Counted from the stretch's first letter, positions 25,801 to 39,329 are shown. The stretch is DNA of 64,000 nucleotides from Motacilla alba alba (GCF_015832195.1 NC_052017.1:92592429-92656428), one strand, 5' to 3'. The notes: generated by a model not told the origin, from the letters alone. Translations and numbers: made by a program.

Positions 25801-27314
25801 GGTTGCCCACACAGCATTTGAAGTCACTTGGATTAGCATTAACATTAATCAAATATAAAATAACACAATCTTAGGTCATCCCAGGCATTACTTATGCAAT
25901 TTATGGAAGACTTAATTATCACATAATTTAGATTTTTTTATGAATTGCCACAGCAAAGTTTCAATAATTTTAATGTGCAAACCATTAGAGCTTTAGCCAC
26001 TGTTTTGCTTTGTTTTCTTTATTAGTTAAGTTACCATTGTCATTGGTAAAATTTGCAAAGAATTTTATTGCTGTGAGTTTTTGTGTTTTGAAGAGGCAAT
26101 ATTTCTGGTTTTTGCTTTCTATTAAGGCACTCCCTGGATGTGTGACTCTCATCCTTTACCTCTGGGCACCACTCAATCCCTCAGCACCATAGTTTGACCC
26201 CTGTTAGATGTGAATATACTACTGCAAATGTGTTGGAGTACACAATATGGAGTTGGTATGAGCTTGTATTTTTGTGTGTCTTTTACAGTTTGCAGAATGT
26301 TATCCAGCACAAACCTTTCTGGCAACAAGTTAAGTCAGCTTTTTCTGAAGCAGAGCTGAAAAATGTGTTCATGACATATCAGTGATTTGTACTCTGAGGC
26401 TGTGGACTTTATGATTTTGGGATTTTGAGCCTAGCAACAGATTTGGTCATTAGATATCTCATCAGCTGGCCCCATTTATATTTATTTTTTACAACATTCC
26501 AAATAGCTCATTCCAATTGCAACCAAAATTCCCAAGATAAAAAATATATATGTAGAGCAATAGAAACTCAAATCACTGCTGTTAAACAAGCACATTTGTA
26601 AATGTGTTTTTACATGATGTGTAGGTCATCATTGCAGATTAATATAATACATTATGAAACCAAAATTCTTATTCTTATCTGCACCAGAGTAGAAAAGGTA
26701 GCTACTTAGCAATCTACTGGCTCTTTAGAGTTCTAGCTCTATTAATAATCTTATGATTTTCCACCCAGATTGATAAAATATGAATGATTTATAATGCTGT
26801 CACATTAACCTTATTTAACGTTTATTGCTTCCTATGCTCCTGCTAAGAAACAAACAAAAACCTTGCAAAGATGATTAGGCAAATACTTTCTTCAGAACCA
26901 TGCCCTTAGGCTGATCTACTGGGTAATTCTTAGTCTGGTATGTTGTGCAAAAACAGGCATAATTTTACAGTGTCCCTATATTTATGTGCTACGTGGAAAA
27001 TACTACCTTATATGATATAGCACATTTTATTTGTCTATTACATGCTACATCTGGGAAATATTTTTGTCTTATGTATTCAAATCCCTAAAAAATATTTCTC
27101 AGCTCCTAGTAAACAATGAATATTTGGAAATTTTACATGGAATAAATGCACAATAATGTCTGTCTGAATACACTGGACTTACCTGCTCTGTCATCACTGC
27201 ATGGGGTTTATATGGCATCCCTCCAGTTTTCCAGTCAGCTCTGTATCATTAGCACAAGTTAATTTCAGGCTCCACCTTCTGGTTAAAGTGTTGATGAGTT
27301 TGTGAATGAAAAAG
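22881..27314. other. Gene desert, no exon recognised
   Basis: Strongly AT-rich. Short frames only, of 96 codons or fewer. A 9-bp hairpin with a repeated arm lies at 23628-23660, and a poly-A run at 24418-24434. No other supported feature. Confidence 0.55.
23628..23660. repeat. Hairpin with duplicated right arm
   Basis: TTAGGAGAC (23628-23636) is complementary to GTCTCCTAA at 23643-23651, and the same 9-mer is repeated at 23652-23660. Either copy could form the stem. Confidence 0.75.
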
Positions 27315-27625
27315 CTGATTATCTATCTCAGGCTCCCCAGAGCATCCAGAGTCCTGCCTCTCCCTGCCCAAGCCTGGGGGCTGTCCTTATCTGCCCATAG
27401 CCCAGGACCCCATCTCATCCCCCCAGGGCTGTCAGCCCCTGCCCCAGGGATGCTGCACCAGGGCCAGTCTCCACCTGCCCACAGCCTGATCCTGCCTGGC
27501 CATGGACCCTGAGCCAGGATCAGCCAGACTCAGCTTGGCCCCGTCCCTACAGCCCTGCCTGGCCATGACTGATGCCAGAGCTGCTGCACAAGAGGGGTCT
27601 GCTCCTGGCAGGTAGCACCAAACAG
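27315..27625. repeat. Isolated GC-rich, CpG-poor segment, possibly repeat-derived
   Basis: A C-rich block of about 300 bp stands out sharply from AT-rich flanks. It is made of CCTGCC, CCCAG and CCTGGCC words with few CpG dinucleotides. The 14-mer CCTGCCTGGCCATG occurs at 27491-27504 and 27554-27567. The abrupt borders and internal repetition suggest an inserted repeat, perhaps part of an LTR. The short open frames on both strands (68 and 70 codons) look compositional. I do not recognise a family. Confidence 0.45.
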
Positions 27626-28948
27626 GTCTCCTCGGGTTTCTCACACTTCTATCGTGTTTCTACTAACCCGAGGACCTTGGAGGAGCAGCACTTGCCACCA
27701 TGGGAGAAATAAGGTGCCTTTGCAGGTGACCCAGGGAATGGCTTCAACAGAGGTCTTGTTTAAAGGAAAAAGTGAAAAAAGACAGACATTTTGAGATACA
27801 TCTGACCCCAGTATTGTTTGGAACTGCTCTAATATTTATTTTCCATGGTTAACAGGCTATTATTTTAATCGTCTTCTCTGATTTTAGAGCTACTATAATT
27901 CGGGTCATAGGAGCCTTTGTATGCTTGCATTTGGCAGAGGAAAGGAAGAGTGAATTAAGATTAAACATACGATATTTGGGAAAGCAAAAATACATGTCAA
28001 TTAGATTCAGGAAGGAATGGGTCTATTTAATTTAACTGTTAAGGGTTTCACAGAAATTATCAGAAAATAAATTTTTGGCATACAGGATTGTTAGAAATCC
28101 ATGGATACATTTTCCTTAGCTCATATTTTCACCACAAAGATACTGTATTCTTCAAGTATTCTTTTCTCTACCCTAACCTAATAAATCCTGATCTCATTTT
28201 GTGTTTTCTCTTTACAAGTCCCCAGAATATTTCCCTCCAAAACATATTTTTAGGCATCTGACCCTCTAACTTGGTTGCTAAGCTCATAAACATTAGCAGC
28301 TAGCCTAGTAAGCCAATAAATAACTTTGCATTTGTTGAAAATACCAAATGACTTGTGGATGTATGAAATAACAGTTGTATTGCTAATCCTTTCCATTATT
28401 TCTTACCCAACATTCTTGAGTTTGATGGCCCTGATTTAAGAAGTGTATGGGAGAACACGTTGTTTCGCTCTGTAAGGACAGCATTAAGGACTCTGGAAAC
28501 CTGCTTTTGGATTTCAGGAGCACCACTCCAGTAAAATTAACAAAATGTATTAGGAACACTGTTTAGGATGTGCTATGAGCTAAACTTGCACAGAAGAAAA
28601 AAAATCAAGGTATGTCAAAAATAATGGGACTGGCTTGCATCAGGTAATTGTAATCAGTCACTCACAGAAGTCCCCCTAAGCTGCTGCACCACAAGACACC
28701 ATTCCAGCACCAGGCAGGTGAGATTGTGCAGGATCTCAATGACAGCTGGTACTGTCAGAGCTCTGTCTGCAGGAGCCTGGGAAGAAGGCAAGACACTCCT
28801 CATGAGTCTCTCAGAGGACAGCAGCCCCACGTCCCAATTACAAGTGTTGGATGATGTCAGGGAATGTCATATCCAACGGCGTGCAGGTCCTGGTCCAGTG
28901 GTGCTGGTCCATTACATTACTTACACCAACCATTTCCTTGTTGTTATT
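27626..28948. other. Intergenic, no gene seen
   Basis: AT-rich single-copy DNA. The 90-codon frame starting at 28718 runs into the CR1-flanking duplication and resembles no known protein. Confidence 0.55.
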
Positions 28949-29010
28949 AATCCTATTGAAAGCAATCCAGAATGGTTTAAATCCTATTGAAAGCAATTAC
29001 AGAATGGTTT
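28949..29010. repeat. Tandem duplication of about 31 bp at a CR1 edge
   Basis: AATCCTATTGAAAGCAAT followed by CAGAATGGTTT occurs twice, at 28949-28978 and 28980-29010. The AGAATGGTTT part belongs to the CR1 end that continues from copy 2, so the duplication joins host flank and element. Confidence 0.85.
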
Positions 29011-29140
29011 GGGATGGAAGGGAGCTTTAGGGGTTATCTAGGTTGGACATCCCTGCAACGAGCATCTTCCACTTGATCAGGTTGCACAAAAGACCCGCCC
29101 AGCCCAAACTTGAATGTTTCCAGGGATGGAACACCCACCA
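28998..29140 (-). mobile_element. CR1 LINE fragment, minus orientation
   Basis: AGAATGGTTTGGGATGGAAG, a diverged GTTATCTAGGTTGGACATCC block, and TTCCAGGGATGGAACACCCA match the reverse-complemented CR1 3' end in order. It is short and diverged, with its outer edge duplicated. Confidence 0.85.
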
Positions 29141-32100
29141 TTAGAAAGAATACTGTCCTTAACATCAACAAGAGCAAATTTTGACAAACAATGAACAGCT
29201 AAAATACAAAACAATAACAAAAGAAAAACCTCTGAGAAATCTATACCAAAATAAGATTTCAGAATGCAGCAGGCACTCACTTTCAGTGATTTAACCAAAG
29301 CAGACTTGCAGCTGCAGTCACAGAGCTCTTAGAGGCAAAACCTTGTAATACAATTAACTTCACGAAAAACCTCATTAGAAGCAGTGAGGGTTAGGCATGA
29401 CCAAGCACAGTAAACAGATGCACAGAGCTACATCATGTTTTAGACACCTAGTCCAGCCTGCCTGCTCCTGCTTTAATGGAACAGAGTATCTCAGAGCTCC
29501 TAATGGGATGATAACGCTTGCACAATGAGATGTTCTGGCAACATCTGTTTGATGTCTCTGTAGAAACTTTATTTGCCTTAGGCTGGTCACTTAAATTTGG
29601 GTAAACTGGTCGTGTCTCTTGCTTACACAGTACTAGAGGTCATGACCACTTCAACAGAATTTAGGGGCAGGTGCAAGAAATTGTGGCTATTGCTAATAAT
29701 GCATATAAGAGTATGCTTCTAATACAAAATAATTCTATCAGGCCTGTAAATGACTAGTTCTGTAGAATTGTGATTTTGATTTTTTAAATAAATTATGATT
29801 CATAGGGAAAGCAAAGTATGAAGAAGATACAAAGTAAATCTGAAGCAATACTAAGATAAAATACAGAAAACAGAAAATGAGAACATATGTCTTCTACTTT
29901 CTGCAGCTAGACCAAAAGTCTGATTAATATGTGTTGGCTGCCACTCTAAGGGGCTTTTTTATAATTCCTTAACTGAATGGCTTATGGCAACATCAAAGGG
30001 TGGGGTTTTTTGAGAAATCATTTTATCTGTTTTTTTTTTAATTTACTATTCTATATGCAGTGTATATTAAACAATGATATATAATGCTTATGAATCATCT
30101 AGATATTTCTGAATTGTTCCCCAAACCAGTGGCACATAAAAAAAGAGATTTTTATTTTCCTTTTTCTTTCTGCAGCAGAAGGGGTTCCATGGAGTTTCCA
30201 GGGATGAGCTTAAGCCCTCGATTTTGTATTATTTAAGAAATAGCAAATGGGGTCAAGTCACCCTGATAGACATTGCAGCTTTCCTGACATAAAGGTCAGA
30301 TTTCATGACATTAAAGGCTTATCAGGAGACTCTCTTCTTCCTTAGAGAATACTTCATTTTCTGTCTTCACAAGAACACTGTGCTGTAGCATGGAGAAAGA
30401 CTGCAGAAACAGCAATTTGAACACTATCTTGTAGTGGGAGAAAGTCAGATTTGATTTCCACCTGAATAATAACTTCCTGGGAAGTTAGATCAGATTAAAA
30501 AATAAAACCAAAATAAATTACAGATCATAAGAGAACTATGGCTGGTGGGAAGGCTAACTGACCTGCTAAATCATGTAGTGATCCATCCCCAAAATTTGCA
30601 TGCTGGAGAACTTTCCAAATGCCCAATGGCAGCTGTCATCCCCAGTCTCCCAATTATTTCTTTCAAGATCTTTTACTGTTACATATTCATGGTTTTAGCT
30701 TTTGCTTTCCTTCAGTGAAGTCCAGCAGGTTAATTTAGCAGTCACGTTGTTTTTGCTCAAGTGGAGTACATGGAGAGTTACAATACAAGGAGAACGAAAA
30801 CAGAAGAGACTTTGGGCAGTAGGAAGAGTTTCCATTGTTTCTCCTTTCTGCACAAAGGATGTACTCGACTCCCATCATCTACATAAAAATGGAGCAGTTA
30901 TATATCAGTTTCACCCTTATTTGCACTTCCCTAACTTACCCTTTTGCCTCTTAAGACAATGTGTAATGAAGTTCTTGGCTTTAGAAATACAGTCTTACAA
31001 ATATTCTCTCTCTTTCTCTCTCAAGCACTAATTATCACAAGGATAAAAGTAATTTAAAAGCAGTATATTTTTCAGTAACAGTGAGGGGTTTCTACAGATA
31101 AGAAATGCAGGACATGAATAGGCATTCAGTGCCATGAGCTTTAATTTGATTAGTACACACACTTTTTTAGAAATTTGAGTCACCAAGCAGATAACATGAT
31201 TTGTTTCAATAATTTTAGTTAGACAGAATGAAATACAGCAAATAACATTCATACATAGGAAAAGGATTCCAATTACAAGGTCTAAGTCAAATTTTATAAA
31301 CAAATCAAAGTACTAAACATATTTCCTCCTATAATTTCTTGTTTTATCAGCCATGAAGCAGCTATTTTATGACCAAGTTATTTTGCACCAATGGAAGAGA
31401 TTACAAATTACAAGAAAATGAGTATTCACCAATGAAAAGTAGGAAAAGTCTCCAAATAATATATTTAGGAGTGGGAAATATGACAAGACACAGAGTAGAA
31501 GTAGGAAAGACTGTTTATTTCCATTTGTACCCAACTAACCCATTGATAATAGTGCTGTCTTGTATAAACTGGAAGAAACTCTTGCCCTCATAAATTAACT
31601 AAATTGACTGAAAAAATAATTTAAATACAAGGTTTTCATTTAATTAACACTATAGAAAGCTTGTGGATGTGGCAAAATTAGCAAAACACCAGAACCTCCA
31701 CATTTTAATGAGGTGTCTGTGATTAAAAAGATCCTAAATATTCACCTATCATTTCATCCATAGCAAAATGATCATGAGCCCTTTTTATGAACAGTATTTT
31801 AATCCTTGATCATGGTGCAGTTCTGCATTACTTTTACACAAATAATTTTTCCAGCATGGGATCATAATGTAAGTATTCTTTGCAATCATGTTTCACACAT
31901 TATTATCAGCTGTAATACTGCAGTGAAAATTAAGTCCATATTTGAACGTCCTTGCTGTGTCTCATTTTGTCCTGAGAATGATTTCAGCTGCCACTAGGCT
32001 ATTTCTCTGGATATTTAGTAGTGATTTATACATAAATCGTGCCTTTTGGCCAGGTGTCTGCAGAACTGGAGGTAAAATAAACCCTTTTCTCATCATAGGA

Positions 32101-33700
32101 GTTAAAAAGAATATTTAAATCTTCATCCATATGAATGCAAGGAAATCTGAAAACACATCTCAGGGTAACACTGTAGAGCAACCAGGGACAACATAATAGA
32201 AATATGATCCTACAAGATTTATTACAGGCATGCAAAGATATTTATCTTTGTACATGAAAAACGTACATGAAAAAAAATTACATTACTCAAGCCCAGAGGA
32301 TTCTGTGGTCCTTATAATAACAAACTGCCTACAAACTACTAAGCATTGCCTAGGTAGAGGTTGAAAGCTGGGACCATAAATAATTCCATTCATACACATG
32401 ACTGTCTTCAACATTTACTCCCTCTCCTCCCGCCCTTCCTTCTTCACTGATGTCAATAATTAGACACCATTTCTCAATTAGTGCATCAGGCCATCCTTAA
32501 ATCAGGATATCCTTAAATCCATAGCAACTCATTTTGTCTCCACAGATAAAGAGCTGTGGGAGTAGTTTATTTGTATAACTAGAACAAGATTAATTTCACT
32601 TAAGGTGGCAAATGACAGAAGATAAGGAGAAGGAAGCAAAGGTGTTTCCTGTGGCCGCTGTGATATGGCACTATCACAGATTTCAGGGTTGAAAGTACAG
32701 AAGAGGCTTTCTTTCAGTTCATGATCCAGTTAGGCTTACTTATGAAGGACAAACAAGTCTCTGCTCCTCATTTGAAGCACTGCTCTGTGTATATTTAGCA
32801 AGGAGAAGCAGAGCTCCGGAAAACAGCAAGGCCCACATTCACAACAGTCTTCCTACGTACAACTCTGTTGGAAGCCTGGCATGTAGGCAAGCTGGGAAGC
32901 AGCCATAAGTGGGATGAGGTGCTGGTCTGACCATGTAGCATCTTCCACAAAGGTTGACTGCTGACAGCAGGTTACGGAGCCACCCCTCTAAAGGGACAGG
33001 ATGCCATGATCAGTGTTGTACAACTATTGCAAGTGAGCGGAATTCATGACAGCAGCAATTTTATAACTATTATTCCTAAAACTCACATAGGACACCCATA
33101 ATTAGACAGGCTTATCTATCACACAACTTGTACAAATCTGCCCAAAATGTTGACTGCTTTATCAGAAACACCATGGCAAATTATATTTGTTCAATAAATA
33201 TTAGCTTTTATAATGTTTCATATAAGCAAGGGGGAATTGAAGACTTTACTGTCAGAGGCTTTAGCTTGCAAAGATTTTACAATACTTTCACAACAGGTTG
33301 GTAAAAAACCTTGACACCAATTTATGAAGGGAAATGCAGGTGTTTGTAATGGGCTGGCAACCGTCAGCTCATAGTTCCCATGGAAACAATAAATTGCTAT
33401 GCATGAGTGATGGAGAGTGATTACATTTAGAGTAATTATGGCAAAAAGTAATTAAGCAAGATGAGAAGAACATACAGCAACATTTGCCTTTTTCCTCTAC
33501 CAATGGCAATCCACATGCCAGTTTTCAATCACATTTCTTAATCACCATAAGACCTTTCGAGGCTTTAGCCCACTTGTGGGGTCATTCTTTATGCATCTTT
33601 AGATGATCACTAATTGACTGAATAATAGCTGAGTTTTGTTGTGTTTTTGTCCCTCGTATCTGCATAGCTCTAATACTGTTAATTACAGGAATATGAGTGC
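29141..33700. other. Gene desert, no exon recognised
   Basis: AT-rich DNA with short frames of 109 codons or fewer. A short CT tract lies at 31004-31023. Around 33350-33620 there is a stretch of ordinary complexity with many ATTA, ATGCAT and CACTTGTG words that looks like a candidate conserved noncoding element. Conservation cannot be measured from one genome. Confidence 0.5.
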
Positions 33701-33707
33701 AAACTGA

Positions 33708-33760
33708 CTAAGGCCAGAAGGGCCACTGTGATCATAACTCTGTTACGTAAGATGCATTTT
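33708..33760 (-). mobile_element. Possible ancient CR1/L3-like fragment
   Basis: CTAAGGCCAGAAGGGCCACT followed by GTGATCATAACTCTG resembles the reverse-complemented end of old amniote CR1-type elements (the AAGGCCAGAAGGGACCA... pattern). Only about 40 bp match, so this could be coincidence. Confidence 0.4.
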
Positions 33761-33989
33761 CTTCCTCACAGCAGTGCTATCACCTAGTCCGTATTTTGAA
33801 ACTGAAATGCATTAAATCTTTCAAGAAATAGGTGTGATTTGAAGCAAGATGAATATATTACACTTGCTCATTAAGCATTCTAAGGTTGTTTGTACCCATG
33901 GCTTAATGTTAAGACTTTCTCTTAATTAAGATTCAACCGCTATAGCCTAATTTCCAATATGTGACCTTGTGAACTCACCCACTAGTTTC

Positions 33990-35130
33990 GGAGATGCAGA
34001 GCATCAGGCGTTTCTCTGTCTCTGTACAGAGCAATGCAAAGTCATCAGGGCACTTCTTAACAAGAGCCCCCTGCGCTGAGTTTCCGTCACTTGGCTTTGG
34101 TATCGGGGCAGCTGCAGGGGTGGCTGCAGGGAGAAGGTGCCAGAAGCTGTGTGACAGAGCCAGTGCCAGCCAGCTCCATGGAGGCCCTGCTGCTGGCCAG
34201 GGCCACGCGCACCAGTGACGATGGTACTGCCTCTGGCACAACACAGGTAAGGGGGCATGGGGTATGGAAACTGCACTGGGAGAAGGAAGTGAGGATATGT
34301 GAGAGAAACAGCCCTGAAGACACCAAGGTCAGTGCAGAATAAGGGGGAGCAGGTGCTCCAGATGCTGGAGCAGAGATTCCCCTGCAGCCTGTGGCGCAGA
34401 CCGTGGAGAGGCAGCTGTGCCCCTGCAGCCCGTGGGAATCCATGGTGGAGCAGAGATCCACCTGCAGCCTCCAGAGAACCCAAGCTGCAGCAGGTGGGAT
34501 CCTGAAGGAGTCTGGGAACCCATGGGAAGCCCATGCTGGAGCAGACTCCTGGCAGGATCTGTGGCCATGTTGAGAGAGGAACCCACATTGGAGCAGGTTT
34601 GCTGGAAGGACTTGTGACCCCATGGGAGCACCCATGCTGGAGCAGCCTGTTCCTGAGGGACTGCACCCCATGGGAGTGACTGACACTGGAGCAGTTTGTG
34701 AAGAACTGCAGCCTGTGGGAAGGACTCATACTTGAGAGGTTCATGGAGGATTCTCACTGGTGGGAGGGACTCCACACTGGAATAAGGGAAGAGTGTGAGG
34801 AGTCTACCCCCTGAGGAGGAAGGAGTGGCAGAGTGTGATGAACTGACTGCAGCCCCCATTCCCTGAGCCTCTGTGCTGGTCAGGGTGCAGAGGCAAAGAA
34901 AATAGGAGTAAAGTTGAGCCCAGGAAGAAGGGAAGGGTGGGGAGAGGATATTTTTGAAATTTGGGGTTATTTCTCATTATCCTATTCTGATTTGATTGGT
35001 AATGAATTAAACTAATTTCCCCAAGCTGAATCTCTTTTGTCCATGACAGTAACTGGGGAGTGATCTCTCCCTGTCCTTCCCTTGATCAATGAGCCTTTCC
35101 TTATATTTTCTCTACTGTGTCCGGTTAGGA
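33990..35130 (+). repeat. LTR-like interspersed repeat, copy B (near full length)
   Basis: This is the fuller relative of copy A at 1-560. From left to right it has a GC-rich lead (34080-34330), then degenerate units of about 49 bp with TGGAGCAG at 34537, 34589, 34638 and 34687. A GGGGTGGGGAGAGG-type purine part (34910-34950) precedes ATTATCCTATTCTGATTTGA, and the same AATTAAACTAATTTCCCC block follows (35003-35020), ending in a C/T-rich tail. The structure fits an endogenous-retrovirus LTR, with no adjoining viral genes. The left edge is uncertain. The long minus-strand frames here (up to 246 codons) arise because the repeat is GC-rich and periodic; they are not viral or host genes. Confidence 0.6.
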
Positions 35131-38100
35131 GGGTGTGCTGAACTGCCTGCAGAGTTCAGCTGGGGTATTTTGGTATTTTTAAGGAGTTCTAGGAAATGTC
35201 TTTGTGAAAGCCTTTCCCTTGCAGTGGTGCTTCCCATGGCTCAACTCCAGTGCCAATATCCTCTGAATTCAGGATTCCAGGGGCTATGCAGGTCATTTCA
35301 GTTACACAGAGTTGACGCTCATGTTTAGTTTACTGGCAATATCATCATTTTCCAGTACAATAATCAATTCTTAAAGTTTGCCTCATGTTCTTAATTCCTA
35401 AATGTACAACTTCTCATTTTACTGTTTTAAAACTATCTGTTTGCTAGAGCTAAATTGTGAAATTTAGTGTAAAGGAACTGTCACACCTACAAGACATTAG
35501 CAGTAATTTTGTATTTTCTTTCAAAATCTTAATATTAAACTTTAACAAGTTGACAAATTCTTGACAGGTATTGCTATAAATGTCTATATGTCTCATATGA
35601 TATATTATTAGAGGAGAGGTTTTATTTTTGTCAGCAAATTTGAGATGTGGCTAGATGTTTACAGAGGAATGGAAAGACCATGCAAAGGAAAATGTACAAA
35701 GTTTTCCAAGAAGAGAATGCTGCCATTAGGGAAATACTTCTAGAAAATGAGACCTCAGCCTTCATCCAGTAAATGTATCTGGCCAAGGTGCACCAGCATT
35801 TCTACAAATGTCATACACAAAGGATTCTTGAGTACTGCACAGTAAAATTGATAAAGTGCACAAAATTTTAAATCCATGTTGTAGCATTTACTTTTGGCTT
35901 AAAAGGTTTTCATTAGGTATAAAACTGATTATATTTTGGTTTCATGCTCAACCAGATATTTTTACTGTATTGAAATAGCCTTTGATCAATGTTAAAGCAA
36001 GTATACAGACAAATATGCACACACGTGACTGCTTTCTCTTTCAAAAGTGAGCCACACACTGGCTTTCATAAAATAGTTTTGGACTTCACATCATTGAAGT
36101 GCTCATAGTTTTTTCTCAAATTCAAATATATGAAACTGGCTCTATTTGTCTGTCTCTTAAACTATACATAAATTACAGAGATTTAAACTACACTTGATTA
36201 AGAAATATCAATATATTCCATAAATTTCAATAGACTTCTTACCAGCCTGAATGGAGGACCATGCCTCCTCCATGTAAGTACTTGAAAATCAAAGTATCAG
36301 TTAAATTTTCAACACCTAGTGACATCTAGCCATCATACTCTATTCAGTTTTATGTTTACACTGTTTTTTTCTGGACGTTTTCCCAAAGTTTTCCTGCTTA
36401 TTTTTAATTATTATGTAAACATTTTTTTAAGGAAAGCAGTTTGTATCTCATATGACAGAGCCAAGTAGAGATGCTACAGACCTACTGGAACTATCCTTTG
36501 AAAATTCATGCAAAGTACAATATATCTCAGAACAAATGCACGCTACTTTACATGCACTATACATTGAAACAAACACAATTTTTAAATTTGTTGGTCTTTG
36601 ACATTTGCCCATGTACTGAACACAACACCAACACAAGCTCTGTAAGATACAAGCTGTTCTTTCCTCTGCTGTTCTTTTCTCTGCTGTCCTTGTTTCTCAA
36701 AATACCACAAATATCATTAGTTTCAATGTGTCACATCACACTGGGAAGCAACCATGAAGATAACATAATAAAATAATGTATTCATAGAATTATTTTATAA
36801 AGAGATCCCTCTCCTTCCCTACAATGTGGGATTTAAAGCAAAACTTATTTCACTGCAACATTAAATATATAAAGCTTAATGTTTATCTCTTGGATATAGT
36901 GACGTTGTTTTTTGAAAATGGAGATCTAATAAATTATGAAAATAATAAAGTTAAGGTTTGAAGGAAGAGATGATGCATGCACTCAAAATAAAAGGCAATT
37001 CAAAGCTCAAAGGACCATAACTTAAACATTGTCATTTAAATGCCATATCTTGCCAAAAATTAAATTGTTTTAAAAATACTGTTTTTTCAATATTTAAATT
37101 TAGAAAAAAATATTTTAAAAGAATTTTTAAGTATTCACAGATCCAACTAATTTCATCATCCAAAATATTGAAAGAATATTAGGATTGCAGATGGGAACAC
37201 TCAACTGCAAAATTTAAGTTTGCTCCTTATACAGTCACAATTTTTTTACATATAATTTCAGCCAGTTTAGGCATATTTTTGTAATCTATTACAGCATGAA
37301 ATTTTGTTACCAACCCTAGACATACAAAAATTTGGAAGAAATTCTACATTTTTTGATACAAGAATTTTAGGCAATTATGAATGATTGCATTAATACATAT
37401 GTTCAGTACACTCTGTGACTGAGAACAGTGTAGACTCAAAAGCAGCAATTAAGTGTCAGCTTCACTTGCAAATAATAAGATTCCTTTCTTCAAAATGAGT
37501 TAAGTGGGCAACACAATTACCTGTGAAGTAGTACAGCTGAACATAAAGTTACACCAGTTCCTTCATTTTACTGCATGTTTGCACATATTCAACAGTATGT
37601 TGGCCAAGTGCCATTTAATTGGGGTTTTTTGGCTATGGCTCCTAAATCTGATTTATATATAGCAGTGCACAGTGTGCATCTGGGTCCACACATGTCTTGG
37701 AATTGTATTTTAGTTTTTATTAGAGGAAGAAAAGCACTGCTGTAATCTTTTGTATTGTACCTCAAACACACTACTCACAATCTGGCAGGGCAAACATAGC
37801 ACTAAGAACCCTAGTGGAATAATTTCTTTACCTCTTTTAATGAGATTTCTGTATCTTTTTAAGGCAAAAGTGGTGCAAAACAGAAAATGTAATGTATAAA
37901 ACGCAAACTTTGTTAGAAACCTGCTGCAGTGCCTTAGTTTGAGAGGAATCTGAGTAAACACACCTGTTACTTATTTTGTTTTCTACAGCATAACATTTTC
38001 AAATTCCCAAAACAGGATGGAACTCAGTGAGATTTCCTCAGGCCTAGCCAGAGAAATACCTTTTTTTTTTCTTTCCTTTACTTCATGTACATTGAAATCA

Positions 38101-39329
38101 ACCTTTCTGGTGAGAAAAAAAGTAATAAAAAAGCATACTAAGCCAGTCAATGATGTCAAACTTATGCTTTGCTTTCCACCAGAAACCTCAATCCCTGACA
38201 ATAACCTCAGAACCTGGAAGCAAACAATCAGTTGCAGGGAATCTTAGCACCCATTTCCTGATTTTCTACCCAAATCAGCCATTTCTGTGGCAGGGTACCT
38301 TGCTGACCAAGGGTCCAGGTGCTCAGGGTTGGACACAGTTCACAGCACACATTAACACTGCTGCTACATTCGGAACCTTCGTGTCACTGCTGAGTATGAT
38401 GAAGCCACACCAGAGACACAGACCAGCAAAGGCACCTTCCAGGCAGGAAAGTGAGCCTTAGAGTGTCAGCTGCCTCTTAAGGTTTGCCTGAAAAGTCAGG
38501 TGGAAGTTTTACTGAAACTCACCAGGAACAAGGTGGGACCTTTCTAACTAGTTGCTAAAGAAGTCCCTATCCTCCCACTCCCTCATCCTAAAAATTTCAG
38601 ACAGATGTAGCTCCATTACTATCAAGCACCAAGGTTTAAAATTACATACAATGAAGGAAAAAATTCTTCTCCAGATGAAACAATAAAATCAGCTGGTTAT
38701 TATATTTTTTATACAATTATATGTTCACATTCCAATTTTTATTCAAAATCATATAATAGCAATTTTTTAAAATTAAAAATATGATTTTCAAAACAGTGGA
38801 ATTTCCTAAAATGTTGTAAATTCAGCTGAAGTTTGATAATGTTTTAATAATTTGAGTGTTTGAAGTGATGAGTATCTCAAAACTCAAGGGAACTTTTTTC
38901 TGGGCTGTTTCCAAACCTCAACCCCAGCCCAGGAAATGGTTTCCTGCATAGATAAACCCTTCTTTTCCAATTGAGGGTTTTTTAAAAGATATATTTGTAT
39001 ATACTTATATTTTTTGTTCCTAGAAATATCATCAGTCTCTTCACATGAAAGAATGGACACAAACACCATGCATGCAATAGCATGTCTTTGATATTATTTT
39101 ACTGATTCCAAGCAGACAGTACTGACACATAAACATAGCTATTTTTATGTGAGCTAACTCTCCATAGTTGATGTTCCACCACTCAGAATTTTTTTTTTTT
39201 AAAGCAAGTCTGTAGAGAAAAAGGAATCTGAAAGAGCATCTGGCCAACACCACTTGGCATCTTTCAAGACCAGGAGAAGGTTTCAGGACTCTCTCAGCAA
39301 TTTTGCACACAATACTGGACCTGGGAGAG
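35131..39329. other. Gene desert, no exon recognised
   Basis: Very AT-rich, especially 36780-37420, with short frames of 103 codons or fewer on both strands. No repeat family or RNA gene recognised. A T run lies at 39189-39198. Confidence 0.55.

Noticed and set aside
34004..34859. Minus-strand frames of 246, 199 and 176 codons
   Set aside because: They overlap each other in different frames inside the GC-rich periodic LTR-like repeat and share no protein family resemblance.
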